A stretch of 64,000 bases of DNA, taken from assembly GCA_036936605.1 (NCBI GenBank), contig JAUPFV010000004.1, positions 66,488,352 through 66,552,351 of the forward strand, given 5' to 3'. Each line of letters begins with the position of its first letter. The stretch's first letter is position 1. Both the position numbers and the translations under genes were made by a program. Shown one piece after another: positions 49,440 through 61,608 of the stretch. This stretch comes from Limnanthes douglasii subsp. nivea. Lineage: Eukaryota; Streptophyta; Magnoliopsida; Brassicales; Limnanthaceae. Below the pieces are notes generated by a model. The model made no database searches. It was not told the origin of the DNA and saw nothing but the letters and a program-made list of their open reading frames with translations.

Positions 49440-52118
49440 GCTAGCAGAGTTCTGAGCTTTAGAGTTACGTTGGAAAATCGGTGGGGAAGCGCTCATATCT
49501 TGGGGGGTGACATGCAGGGCTGTAGAGTTGATGTCACCAAAGAATTGTGTCTAAGTGAGGTAGTTAGCAGTGCTGCTATGGAGAAAATGAGTTACAACAA
49601 TGTTTATGACATCAATAAGTCTCTTCCATGTTTGTGACCTTTTATTGATAAATTGAACTTGCATATGGTGGGCTATAAAGCAGTAGATTTTGTGCATAAA
49701 TTTAGCCCAAAAACTGTTATTTTCTCTGAATTTAAGTCATAGTTTGCAGGAGTAAGTTAGTCGTATATCTTCAATTTTCCTGGTATTTAGTCCCCCTTAT
49801 GTATAGGGATAACATAACTTTCTCCAACTTTCCCAGACAATAGCTTTGTGGTTATCAGATGATCCCTAGAGGAATCTACTACAAATGGATTTGATTATGT
49901 TGATTATAGAGTTGTGGATCAAGGAGTGCTAAAGCTGATAATTGAGAATAGCTGGCATGACTGATTGGATGAAAGTTAATATTCCACCAAAAGATAGTAA
50001 GGTATGGTCCCAATCTTGAGTCTTCTTTCTGAGTTTAGTTATTATATCTTCATAGTTAATTGTAATATTTCTATTGTGAATTATAGCACCGAGGTATTTC
50101 ATAGGAAATTTTCCTAGGATGAATCCTGTGATATCTTGAATATAATGTGTTATGTTTGCTGGAGATAAAGTAGGTAGAATGAAATAAGACTTCTCGTTGT
50201 AGATTAGTTGTCATGTTTGCTTATGAAATTTAATTAGAAGTCTGTATAGAGTTTTGACACTAGCTTTTAAACCATTAGTGAATATTGTAATATCATCAGC
50301 AAATGATAGATATTGGTGTGGTTTATTTTTATCTAAGGGTATGTTTGTAATTTCTGTTTAGAGTTTTGTGGAGTTTTGTGAGTATTTAATGTTTGGGTAG
50401 AATGTAGAGGGAGAATTGAGCTGCCTGGTTGTATTTAATTTTCATTACCCTCATTTAATGTTGGTGGTTGGGTATTTATACCCTTATATTTGGGTCACAT
50501 GGGCTTTCGAGTCGTGTTTAATGGATTTGGGTCGATTTTAAGGACCCATTAGTTCTAAGTAAGTGAACAAGTAGCTTAGTCAAAAAGTGATTAGGTTTTA
50601 AGTACTTTAGTTCTGTTCGGACGGTTCAATGGATGATGGTGTCCGAACTGCCCATGTCCGGTAAGGTGGACATTGTCCGAATTGACCCTGTCCAGTTCCC
50701 ATAAAATATGGCGACAGAATCCGGACTCATCAGATATGGTATAGTAACGTTACTAAAAAATTTGTATCTCAAGTTAGGGTAACTTTGAAACAACAATTTT
50801 AAGCCTCTTATCAGGAATTCTTGAGCTAGAATGAAGAGACTTATGGAGAGAGGATCCCCTTGTCTACGACCATTAGTTTATTTGAAGTATCAATTTGATT
50901 TTCCATTAATTATGACTGAAAATCTGATATAATTGATGGACTTCATGATTAGATTGATGAACCTGCAGCTGAAACCATAAGAAGTTTAAATATGATTTAA
51001 AGGGTAAGATAATCTCTATCAAAAGCTTCGCACATGTCCAATTTTAGGATAAGATTTCATCATCTAGTTTTCTTATTGGTTTTTAAATAAAGTTCTTAAA
51101 AGAGAAGGATACTCTCTTGAATGCTTCCCCCTTTTATAAATCCACTATGTTCAACAAAGATTAGTTTTAGGAGAAGAATAGAGATTCTGTCATTGACAAT
51201 TCTTGATATTATCTTATTGAAAAACATTACGTAGACTTATAGGTTTGTAGTCATTCCAAGTTTTAGATCATCCTTTTTAGGAATCTGGAAAATGGCAAGG
51301 GCTTAGGAACTTATCACCATGAAAGAATTTTCTTATAGCATAGCATGAGTCAATATGTATGATATTTCATTACTTTTGATAGAATTTGATATTAAATCCG
51401 TCAACGCCAGCTGTGTTGTAAGATTTAAAGCATTTATAGAGTTTAGAATCTCCTGATCAAAAGGGGGTGTTATAAGGTTGATGTTGTCTTCAGCAAATAC
51501 CAATCTAGAAATGATAGATTGGATAGAAGCAGGAGCAAAGAAGCTTGAGTTGTCTGTGAGGACAAATTTGAAGTGGTTTATAATAAAGTTTTCCATATCA
51601 TGAGGATCTTGAATCCATGAGTTACCAACTTGGATTTTAGATATTCTATTTTTCTTCCATTTCCTCTTGACATAGCTGTAAAATGAAACAGTATTCCTGT
51701 CACCGTTCTTAATCCATTGAATGTTACATTTCTGGTCCCAGTAGTGTTCTTCTCTAGCAACAAGTTGAAGGAGAATTGCATTAGCTTTGGCTAAGTTTGA
51801 TTTTTTTCTCTGGAGTAGTAGAGTCTTTGTAATAAGCTTCATAGAACTTAACGTCTTCTTCGTCCCTCTTTAGCTATTGAGTTGAATATGTTTCCAAACG
51901 TTTCCTTGTTCCATAGTTTAAGTTTTGCTTTTAATCTATTGAGTTTATGCCAGAAAATTTAAATAGGGTAGCCATGAAAAGGTTCATTCCAATTAGACTT
52001 GAGAGTTTATTCAAATTCGGAGTGATCAATCCACATATTCTGAAATTTGAAGTTAGACTTGACTTTAGACCTAGAGTATTATAATTTGATGCACAGAGGA
52101 GAATTAAGTTCAATAAAT
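49440..52118 (-). pseudogene. LINE ORF2 relic lacking endonuclease
   Basis: On the - strand from 52118: FKFQNMWIDHSEF and LKAKLKLWNKETFGNIF (endonuclease-RT linker), then 51842-51333 with EEHYWDQKCNIQWIKNGDRN, the RT domain with FADDITIFTNG near 50295, and the post-RT part including FLWGSSD and GGLNTRKIEDI (49760-49850). The endonuclease is missing, consistent with 5' truncation at insertion. Many stops occur. A solo LTR (50314-50732) splits the codons just before FADD. Confidence 0.8.
50314..50732 (-). repeat. Solo LTR with target duplication GATAT
   Basis: A 419-bp LTR starts TGGTGTGGTTTATTTTTATC and ends AATCCGGACTCATCA. GGTTGGGTATTTATACCC carries the TATA box, and ACTGCCCATGTCCGG is shared with E1-type LTRs. 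GATAT at 50309-50313 and 50733-50737 are the target duplications. Removing it joins YLS to FADD in the LINE RT. It is closest in its start and TATA region to the solo LTR at 12851-13227. Confidence 0.92.
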
Positions 52119-52779
52119 AATGAAAAAAACGGATGACATATATTTTAATAAATCATAAAGAGAAGAAGAGACACATGGTTATTCTGGTAAAAATATGATT
52201 TATACCACATGATTGAACCGTGACTGAACCATGATTTAAAATTCTTCGATTCACACTGCTAATTTTCTAGTTTCTTGGAATGCGAGCTAATCATTTACGA
52301 TCGATAGGTATACACAACTGTTTTTGGGAAGCCGTAGAACATTGACACCTCAGTACGCAGCTTATGTTACAAAGTACGGTTAGTTTCACATCACTCTATA
52401 TATATTCGATGAACACTCTGCAGTGGATGAGATTAATACGATAATACATATTCGACCTCTCGGTGATAGTCCAGAATAGGCCATGAATTTTACCAATAGA
52501 GTGCTTCAAATCACAAGTCATGGCTCCTTATCGTGTTAGGTATCTTAATAGTATGTTTGATGTTTTAGTTAAGTATTGTTTCGAACAACTTTTTTGATCT
52601 TTTGTATGTTTTAAAACATAACATTGATGGTTCATATGTATGTTATATTGGAATTTAGTTTTATTGGTTGATGTATGTTTTACTTATTACATTGGTTGTG
52701 ATAACGTTTTGACTTGTACTCATATTTTGGTTTCGTGAACTCCTTGCGGAGGGTTTAAGTTAGTTTAATGCATTGTAAA
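52119..52779. other. No gene identified
   Basis: AT-rich sequence with no recognisable coding or repeat structure. It may include flanking host sequence or the outer part of the Mutator-like relic. Confidence 0.4.
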
Positions 52780-52784
52780 TTATT

Positions 52785-53450
52785 GAGCCTATCCCCGCCA
52801 AGGTAGAACAAACGATCCGGCGGTTGAAAAATTACCATCCGTCGGGGTAGTTTCCCCCTGACGGTTGACAATTTTCCACCCGTCAAGAAACCTTACCAAA
52901 TGCTAACTTAGGTAGTTTCAATCTTGGTACTAACCCGACGGATGGGAAATTCTCAACCGTCGGTATAGTTACCACCCTACGGTTGAAAATTTCTTACCCA
53001 ACAGGTATTCAGATAATATTAAACAATCAACTTTAGCAAGTTGTTGGTTGTCTCCCCACCAGAGCAGAATAGGAACTCCGGCAGGGAGAGCCCTGGCGTG
53101 TTAAAACTTTCCACCGACGGGTGATAAATACCAGCCTTCCGGGAAGGTACCCAATTATAATCTCTAAGTTTTTCCATTATATGTGTCTCTTTCCTCGCCG
53201 ACGGAAAACATATAGTCAACCGGGTAATTTTTCCCCGATGTTGATAATTCGTCTCCCGTCGGTTGATAAATTTTGTCCTGTCGGAAACGCACCCATTGAA
53301 AATATTTGAAGACTTCAATTATTTGTGTCCCTTTCCCTGCTGGTTGAAAAAAATATAGCCCATCGGGTAATTTTTTCACGGTGGTTGAGAATTTGTTGCC
53401 TAGCAATTGAGAATTGCCACCCCATCGGGTGGAGGTTGGTAAAAAAATTA
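52785..53450. repeat. Degenerate tandem array of CCGTCGG motif units
   Basis: Units of about 30-36 bp contain an ACCCGTCGG or CCGACGG core followed by GTTGA(G/A)AATTT. Two higher-order units of about 145 bp (53135-53280 and 53281-53420) share TTGAAGACTT/ATAATCTCTAAG, GTGTCYCTTTCCY, ATATAGYC and the GGGTAATTTTT core. The motif is partly self-complementary. Confidence 0.7.
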
Positions 53451-53709
53451 CACAGATTCCTGCCAATTTTGGATAGCCCGCTAAATATTATTGGTTCATC
53501 GCCAAAGTTTTAGGATATTTTCATCGAATACCCAACTATAAATTATGGAACCACGCTCGAGCATTATACATAAAAAATATTAATAGGTGATTCAAATTGA
53601 AATGTGTGCAAAGATGCAAACCTTTTCAAAGATTTTAATATTGTGAAAGACATGATGTCGCAAGAGACGTCTGGTTTCATCAATGGGTGATTAAAATTGA
53701 AATGTTCAC

Positions 53710-54830
53710 GAAGTTACCTTTGCTCGTACCAAAAAAAACCCTTGAGGGTAGAATGAGCGCTCTTCACGCGGTTTATGGTTTGGTTACCGAAATGCAACCA
53801 CTTGTTAGTTCTCCACGTGGTAAACTTATCATCGTATGGTCCTAACCAACTTTCGATGTATTCAATTGCTTTTGGATATTCTTTGAAGTCACTGTGCATT
53901 TTTTACCGATAATTATTGAATGATAGCTCTGTTTCTGCCAACATTTTTTGATTCCACACTTTCAAAAATTTGTTGGTGATTTTTTTTCGTTGATGATTTT
54001 TTTTCGTTTTCCCTAGGACGTTCAGGTTATTATGCAATCGCGACAACATGTTTGTTGCATTGTGGAAACTTTATCGACCGTTTTCACCAATGTTAAATCT
54101 CTATCCGTCAAAATAATAGAGGGTGGTTCGATGGAGTGACTTATCATTAACAATTGTAAACATTCTAACACCTATTTGTAGCTCTCGAATTTCTCTCCGG
54201 ACATAAACTCAAATCCAATGTAGAAAGGTTTCCCGGTAGAAGTGCCTCCAACAATCTCATACAATGGCATCCCGTATTTTATTACCTTGTATGTGTTATC
54301 CATTATTACAACATTTGGAAACGTCCATAACAAATCCAAACTAACCGGGTGTGTAAAGAAAATTTCACCTATGATACCGCTTTTGTCTTCGCACGATCTA
54401 TGCCATTTGCAATAGTTAAACATTTTAGTTCACCTAACAAGTATTAGAATTGTGACCGACCGCCTTTCTCGATCTTCCGTTGTTTTAGTTGAGCATTGTA
54501 CACAGTGCGCATGGACGACGAATTCTTATGGTTCATTATTTTCACTCCGCCAAGAATATCATGAGGACGGGATCACATTTTCGTAGAAATAATTGAAAAA
54601 ATACAGCTCTTCTTTGGAAAATTGTCCCAAGTACAAATGACTAACACTGAATTATGTAGTCTCGTGATTCTGAACCCCAGATGCGACCTCTAAGGACCAT
54701 AAATCATCATTCAACTTTATTTCTTTTAAGGGTGAAAGGGTATCCACATTTCTTGGTCCAGGTAGACTTTCTCTTAAGATCCTTCAGATCAATCAACTTT
54801 ATGTACTCTCTGGATCTCTCGCATATATAA
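53710..54830 (-). pseudogene. MULE transposase relic
   Basis: From high to low coordinates: a FAR1-like N-terminal zinc domain reading (KKCGYPFTLK, near 54710-54830), then 54172-54423 with EIFFTHPVSLDLLWTFPNVV, IMDNTYKVIKYGMPLYEIVG and FYIGFEFMSGE, which is the core of the MULE transposase domain including the DNTYK aspartate. 53714-53899 carries WRTNKWLHFGNQTINRVKSA, the C-terminal helix region (NRVESAH in intact members). Stops separate the blocks. It is a dead copy. Confidence 0.75.
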
Positions 54831-54979
54831 TGAGTCTCAGAGTTATTCTACTTTTGGCATCATGGCGACAATGTAATATAATTACAAACCCTTTGTCTAT
54901 TGCGGTTTGCTTAACCCAATCGATTAATGCTTCTTATAGTGAGATTTCTTGTTAAACAAATGACTATAATCGATGGAGT

Positions 54980-55250
54980 AATGATACTCTTTTCCCCATG
55001 GGGGTAGAGAATACCACCCCGGTGGTTGGAAAATTCTCCCTCGTTGGGTACTTTTTGTAAACTTTAACCTTAAACTCCTACTTTTCTTCGTTCCTAGCGG
55101 GGAGGGTCCTAAGGGTCGACGGTTATACCATCCCACCCCGGTAGGCTGCACTACACTATACCGGCGAGGATTAAACCTAATTCTAATAGGAATTAAATCC
55201 CAGCTCTGCCGAGGTGGAGCTTTTCAACCGGCGGGTTGGACGGTTTCAGT
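54980..55250. repeat. Second array of the CCGTCGG-type motif
   Basis: Contains ATACCACCCCGGTGGTTGGAAAATTC and CGAGGATTAAACC, related to the 52785-53450 units. Because the motif is nearly palindromic I cannot decide by eye whether it is direct or inverted relative to the other arm. Confidence 0.5.
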
Positions 55251-55734
55251 TGTTTCAAAATTTGGAAGAACTGCGAACATGTAAACTTTATAACTAATTG
55301 GTTAGAAAGGCTACCTTATTTGGAGTTTCAGGCTCCTCACCAAGGTTCTTCTTTTGTCTTTCTATCCAAAAATCATTTTCTAGAGTTTGGAGGTATTTTG
55401 GAGTTTTGGGTGTTCTTGAAAGGTTTTGATTTTTTTTAGAAAATTTGGTTAGATTTTGTATATAAGTAGAAGCTTTGGAGGAGAATTTTTGTGTTTTTTA
55501 ATTTTAGGCTAAGTTTACCCAAATTTCACTAAAATACAAAATGGAATCAATTTAGGTCAAAAGGGCAAAATAGTAAAAGACCAAAATTAAAAAGATTCCA
55601 AGTTATATCATGTAGCAGTGTAAACTTCGCTCAATCACAAAAGTTATATGCTATTTGTTGTTCGGATGCATAACCTTAATAGGTATTCATGAACGACAAC
55701 ACCTTATTTCCCAAAGTGGTACCACAAAATAATC
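55251..55734. other. No gene identified
   Basis: AT-rich spacer without recognisable features; several TTTTGGAG repeats near 55380-55480. Confidence 0.4.
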
Positions 55735-56090
55735 AATTTACGGGACCAAGAACGGTTCCTTTGGATATGCTTGATTGAGGTCGGAAAAATCAATGCACAT
55801 ACTCTACTTTACATTTTTCCTTTTAGCAAGAACTAAATTTATTATCTAAATAGGGAAAAAGACTTATGAAAATTTGGCTCAGCCGATTGACTTCAACAAT
55901 ATGGATTCAGATTTCTTATAATAATATGTTATACATATTTGTTTTGTCAACCAACAAGTATTGTTGATAGATAGTTTGTGGCATTATCAAGGTTAGTACT
56001 CTTGTTATATCATGTGCAAACCAAGATATTTTTAACTTCAATCTAATTATTTATGAACTTGTCAATTACTCAAAATTCCAATGAATAAGA
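55735..56090 (-). pseudogene. Ty3/Gypsy RT fragment
   Basis: On the - strand 55755-55860 corresponds to the RT motif RMCIDFTDLNRACPKD with stops and changes (VCALI/CIDF, DLNQAYPKE in mixed frames). 55990-56050 matches the region FAWCNADVTGV (reading FAHDITRV). It is an old relic similar in decay to 10400-15100 and is on the opposite strand to E4. Confidence 0.5.
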
Positions 56091-56330
56091 TATTTATACT
56101 TGTACTCAGATGAGTTGTATATCAATGATATGAAATATCGTTGATCATTCCATGATGTTGTATTGAATGGTCCACAAATATTGGCACATATCAACTTTTA
56201 TACATTTTTTATCTGTATGCACTTAATCGTTTTACCTTGGTATGTTTTCTCTTGATACATTTGACGCAAACATCAAAGTCTGAATAATCAAAATAACTTA
56301 ATAAATCTTTATAAACAAGATTTACTATCC

Positions 56331-57837
56331 ATTGTTGGAAGTAAAGAGGTGAAGGGCAATGAAGACACTATTATCCAGTGTTCCCAAGAACCAAACGAGT
56401 CTTTAAAGGACTATATAAGTCGATTCGTAAATACATAGAACGGATTAACAGATTGCTTCGAACAGGTGGCAATTGCTTCTCTGGGGCAAGGGTTGAATCC
56501 TGGGAACTTGGCTAATTCGGTGACCAGGAAGAAAGCCATGACCTGGGATGGCCTGTTGATTCAAGTGGGAAAACAGATTAGTGTGGAAGAAACAAAGAAA
56601 ACCAGGATGCATCGTCAAGTGAGGTCCACCACAACAGCCCTTCTAGCTGCTAACCAGTCTGGATATAAGGCTAAGAAGATCGTACAAGGGTCCAACTGGA
56701 CTAAACAAAATCAGTCCAACCAGATTCAGTCTCAGAGCCAGCAGACAAGAGGAAAAAGAGGTCATTGGGTTCAGCCAGAGTGGTTTGCAGAGTTAAGGGA
56801 GAATGTGGCTACAATATATGACAAGACCAAGGATGAAGTCCATTTCCGGAAGCCGACGGCACTGCAGTCTCCCAGAGAAAGCCGAAATACTTGTTTTTGC
56901 TAATATCATAATGATATAGGCCATAATACTCAAGACTGCATAGCATTGAAACAGGAAGTGCTGAGCCTTATTGAAAGAGGCAAACTGGGAGCTTATGTCA
57001 AAAGAAGAAGTGGAAACAGGCCTAGCAGGACTCTTCGGACGGGCCTTACAAACAATGCGGGAATATTTTCTTAGGAAAGGGCAATAGATCCTTTGATGTT
57101 GATTCTAAGTACCTGGATCCTGATCCAACTCGGAACAAAGTGAGGGTCATAACAGAGAAAACCAGGACGGTGTCCGGACTGATCAGTTTCTTTGAGTCAC
57201 TCACCATCTTTGGAGGAGATACTGAGACAGCACCCACTCATTCATCAAGGAAGATGCATGTGCATAGTTTGGCCACTCAGTTGGAAGGGGGGACGTTTTC
57301 CCATCAGTGCCAAAACCCTTTCACATTTATAGTTTTTGATGAGGATGATTTGAGAAATATTTATGGGTTTCATGAGGATGCGGTGGTAATAGGAGCATCT
57401 ATTGGGGGCAATGATGTACGCTGGATTTTGATAGACACAAGCAGCTCGTCAAACATCTTATTCTTAAGCTCCTACAAGCAGATGAGGAATCCGGCTGTTA
57501 TCAACACTCAAACAGAACCATTGTGGGCTTCACAGGGAGCTTTACAGATGTAATTGGAGAATTTGAGGAAGAAGTGATGTTGGGCAATGGGCCCTTTAAA
57601 AAGATCGTGAGGGTGCTATTCGTTGTGGTAGATTGGCCCACATCCTACAATGTAATTTTTGGGAGGTCTTGGCTTTCCAGAATGCATGATGTGGCATCAA
57701 CATTCCATCAGTGTTTGAAGTATGCAGTTCAAGGGCAAGTAGGTGTTGTCCGAAGTAGTCAGAAGATAGCCAGAGAGTGATATCCAACTGCTCTTGCTCC
57801 TAAGACTTTAGGAACAGTTCGGATTAATGAAGATTAA
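56331..57837 (+). pseudogene. gag-pro: Gag-protease relic of E4
   Basis: Gag matches from SKEVKGN through VAIASLGQGLNPGNLANS and RGHWVQPEWFAEL. An early stop (TAG near 56436) and one at 56900, within the knuckle motif (CFC stop instead of FCQYH), interrupt it. The protease retains LIDTSSSSNILF (DTS instead of DTG, a key residue change) and VIFGRSWLSRM. The frame ends with VRINED and TAA at 57835-57837, the conserved boundary stop. Confidence 0.8.
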
Positions 57838-60800
57838 CAGTTACTATAGCCTTCTGAAGGGGAGAGTGAGACTGATGACCCCATAGAGGCTCTTAGTTTT
57901 ATAATAATAGTTGAATAAATTGAAACCCGCTCCTTTGCAGTGGGTAGAAATATCAAGATTGGTTCCAAAATGGCGCCAGAGTTAAAAAAGAAATTGTTGT
58001 TCTTTTTACTAAACAACCAACATGTCTTCGCTTGGTGAAATAGTGATGTAACCGGAGTGCCCTCAAGCATCATCTCTCAAAAGTTGTCGATCCGGGGTGA
58101 TTTTGCACCTGTTGTGCAGAAAATGAGAGATTTTTCTAAGGAAAAAGTTGATGTGACAGTCCAAGATGTTGATCGGCTTACCAAGATGGGACACGTAAAG
58201 GAACGCCAGTATCCTTTATGGATTGCCAATCCGGTGTTAGTCAAGAAAAAGAACGGGAAATGGTGTATGTGTATTGATTTCACTGACCTTAACAGATCTT
58301 GTCCAAAAACTCTTTATCCAGTCCCCCGGATAGATCAGTAGGTAGACTCAACGTCTAGCAACAAGTTGTTGTCCTTCATGGATGCTTTTTCTGGGTACAA
58401 CCAGATACAAGTGGATCCGAAGGATCAAGATCATACTACCTTTATAACAGACAAAGGTCTTCATTGCTACAAGATGATGCATTTTGGGTTAAAGAATGTT
58501 GGGGCTACTTATCAGAAGAAGGTAAACAAAACATTTGCTAGTCAGCTTGGCAGAAATGTGGAGGTATACATAGATAACATGATGGTTAAAATCCTGGAAG
58601 AGGATTTGCACATAATTGATCTTCAAGAAACATTTGCTAATTTGACAACTATGAATTTAAAACTAAATCCAGAAAAATGTGTCTTTGGGGTTCGATCTGG
58701 AAATTTTGTGGGTTATGTGATAAGTGAGAAAGAAATACAGCCTGATTCGGATCAGCTTAATGCCCTATTGGAAATGGATCCTCCTTGGAATATTAAAGAA
58801 GTCCAGAGGCTCACTGGAAGGTTGGCTACCCTAAACCATTTTATTTCAAGGTCTTTGGACAAATATGCTCTGTTTTTCTGAAATTTGAAGAATGCTAAAG
58901 ATTTGAAGTGGTCTCAACAGTGCAATCAAGCTTTTGTTGAAATAAAAAAACACATGTCCTCACCAAAGACTCTTTTCAAACCTATTCAAAGAGAAATGCT
59001 CTATGTATACTTGGTCGTGTCAGAATGTGCTATAAGTGCAGTATTGGTAAGGGAAGTGGACAATTACCCTCCTTCGGAGTACTACATCAGCAAAAGTTTA
59101 ATAGATCCTGAGAAGAGGTACTTAAAGCTTGAAAAGTTGGCATTGGCCTTAGGGATTGTGGCAAGAAATATGAGGCCGTATTTTCAATCTCATTCCATTA
59201 TTGTACGGACATCTTTCTCATTAAAGAATGTTCTTCAAAAGGCAGACATATCAAGCAGGATGACCAAGTGGTCAGTAGAATTGGGCGATTACGACATTGA
59301 TTTTACCCCCCGAACAGCTATTAAAGCTTAATCAGTGGCTAATTTCCTGGTAGAATTCCATTCAGACAGGAACTCAAAATAAACTTCAAAAGATAAAACG
59401 AAAAAAGAATGGGTAGTCCGAACTGATGGTGTTCAAGCACAATGGGTTGTGGACTTGGAATTTGCCTAACCTCTCTGTATGGTAATAAGATGTACCAAGC
59501 TATATGCTTTGGGTTCAGGGCCTCCAATAATGTGTCTGAATATGAACCAACTATAGTTGGTCTTAAATTGGCTTTCATGTGTGGGGCTAAGAGAGTTTGG
59601 TTGATGAGCGACTCTCAACTGCTTATCGATCATGCTCAAGGTCAGTCTAAGGCCAAGAAGGAGCAAATGATCAAGTACTTACTCATCCTGAAAAAAGTGC
59701 CAGCCATCTTCAAAAGTGTTTGTTATGAGCATACACTAGCAGATTATTTGGCAACTATAGCGTATTCTGAGTCCTACCCTTGGATTCACATACAGGAATG
59801 CCCGTCATTCAAAACAAGGAAGATGGGGAAAGCATGAGCATACAGGTGATTCAACCTAAAGACTGGAGGTTTTGCCTTCGGATAAATCTATGGCAAGAAA
59901 TATTAAACACAAGGCACGTGGTTTTTTTTATCGTAGGGAGTTCTCTATAAAAAAAACATGTTTCAGTATACCTCTCATGCGTTGTTTGGGGGTTGAAGAA
60001 TATCAAGTCATTTTATCCGAACTACACGATGGAGAAGGCTCAGCATATTGTGGGTACAGGGCACTAACCCGAAGAGTGTTATTAGCTTGGGATTATTGGC
60101 CATCCATAATGGCAGATGCTAAAGAAATGGTAAAGAAGTGTGATCCATGTCAAAGGTATGGCAATGAAATTCATGTGTCAGCAGTACATATGAAGTATAT
60201 TTCTGAGCTAGTACCTTTTACCTGATGGGGAATGGACTTAGTTGGACCTCTGCCTGTGTCATCCAGGGGGCGCAGAACTATTATAGTCGCTATTGATTAC
60301 TTCTCAAAATGGATAGAGGCAGCTCCTTTAGCAGGAACCACTTCGAAGGTTGTCATTAAATTTATCATATCCAATATATGCTGCAGAGTTGGGATCCCTC
60401 AAAAGATTACAACAGACAATGGACCACAGTTTGATAACAAAGATATGGAGAATTTTTGTGCTTCCATAGGTATTCAGCATTGTTTTTCTTCTCCTTTCCA
60501 TCCACAAGAAAACGGCCAGGTTGAAGTTGCAACAAGACTATTTTGTCTGGATTAAAAAAGAATCTAGAATGAGTTGCGGGAAAGTGGCCAAGCTATTTGC
60601 AAGAAGTGTTGTGGGCATATCGAACTACTCATCGGGCTGCTACACAAAAGTCCCCTTTTTCTTTGGTGTATGGAATGGATGCAATTACCCCCATAGAAGC
60701 TACCCTACCATCATACAGATTCCACAACTATTCTGAACAAGCTAATGAGATAGCAATTAGGAATCAGTTGGACTTAATTGAAGAAATAAGGGGATGCTCA

Positions 60801-61068
60801 CTTAAGAATAACTCACTACCAAGGTTTGATGAGGAGCAGATTTGCTTCAAAGGTCAAAAGAAGAGATTTTCAACCAGGAGATAAGGTGTTAAGAAAAGTT
60901 TTCTTACACACCAAGGAGGAGCAGTTCGGTAAGTTGGCCCCGAATTGGAAAGACCCCTATGAGGTTTGTGAAAAGCTCAAACTTGGGACATATAGACTTC
61001 AGGACAAAGAAAGGAGAGTTTTGATGCACCTATGGAATATTGAACATCTGAGGTTATATTTAGTATAA
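57838..61068 (+). pseudogene. pol: Pol relic of E4
   Basis: RT at 58057-58881 has RMCIDFTDLN altered to CMCIDFTDLNRSCPK, and YIDN in place of YIDD at about 58567, so the catalytic pair is broken. RNase H at 58885-59331, archaeal-type RNase H at 59442-59837 (GCGLGICLTS, NNVSEYEPTIVGL), integrase zinc region at 59995-60225 (CDPCQRYG) and core at 60232-60540 (AIDYFSKW, TDNGPQFDN, GQVEVATR). The C-terminus ends at 61068. At least eight stops or shifts are present. Confidence 0.85.
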
Positions 61069-61474
61069 AATCTTTTATGTAAATATTTACTTGTTAAATA
61101 TCAATGTAAATATTATGGGCATACTCTTTCCTACCCTGGTAGCGCGGGGAGGTTTTGATGAGGTGTCCGGTCTTTTATTCAATAATATATGATGTCTTTT
61201 TAAAACATTCATAGTGTTTTTATTACAATTCAATTCAAATATAAATCACTTGTTACACATCTTGGGTCTTTAGTGGATCAGATAAACTTGGTTAAGTGAT
61301 GACTATTAAATACATGTCATCGGAGATATTAAACACTCTCGCTTTAATACTTCTGAAATGTTAGGGGCTACTTAAACATTATCCATGAAAAATTTAAAGA
61401 AAAGTATTAAACAAAAGAAAGTTTGATGAAATCAAACCTATTCGGACTTGAACCGAACAAGAAAACAAAACATA

Positions 61475-61564
61475 CCTTGGCCATCCAAGGACTTTAGGTG
61501 TTCAAGAGACCTATTCGGACTTTAACCAAATAGTAATACCAAAATGTGCCTTGGCCATCCAAGG
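61475..61564. repeat. Duplicated hairpin in the E4 spacer
   Basis: CCTTGGCCATCCAAGG at 61475-61490 and 61549-61564 are the reverse-complement counterparts of the E1 hairpins. TTCGGACTTGAACCGAA near 61441-61457 corresponds to a CCGG-type hairpin. Confidence 0.7.
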
Positions 61565-61608
61565 ACTTTGATTGTTTGGAAAGATAAAAAATAATATATG
61601 ATAAAACC

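Larger units (their letters stand above)
52780..55250 (-). mobile_element. Mutator-like element relic with tandem-repeat arms
   Basis: A degraded MULE/FAR1-type transposase (53710-54830, -) is flanked on both sides by arrays of a short CCGTCGG/CCGACGG-rich motif (52780-53450 and 54980-55250) that occur nowhere else in the window. Long, internally repeated terminal arms are known for some MULEs. Exact termini and the expected 9-bp target duplication were not found, so the element limits are approximate. Confidence 0.55.

Noticed and set aside
52785..53450. CRISPR array
   Set aside because: Repeats are degenerate, spacing irregular, and the context is a eukaryotic transposon relic.
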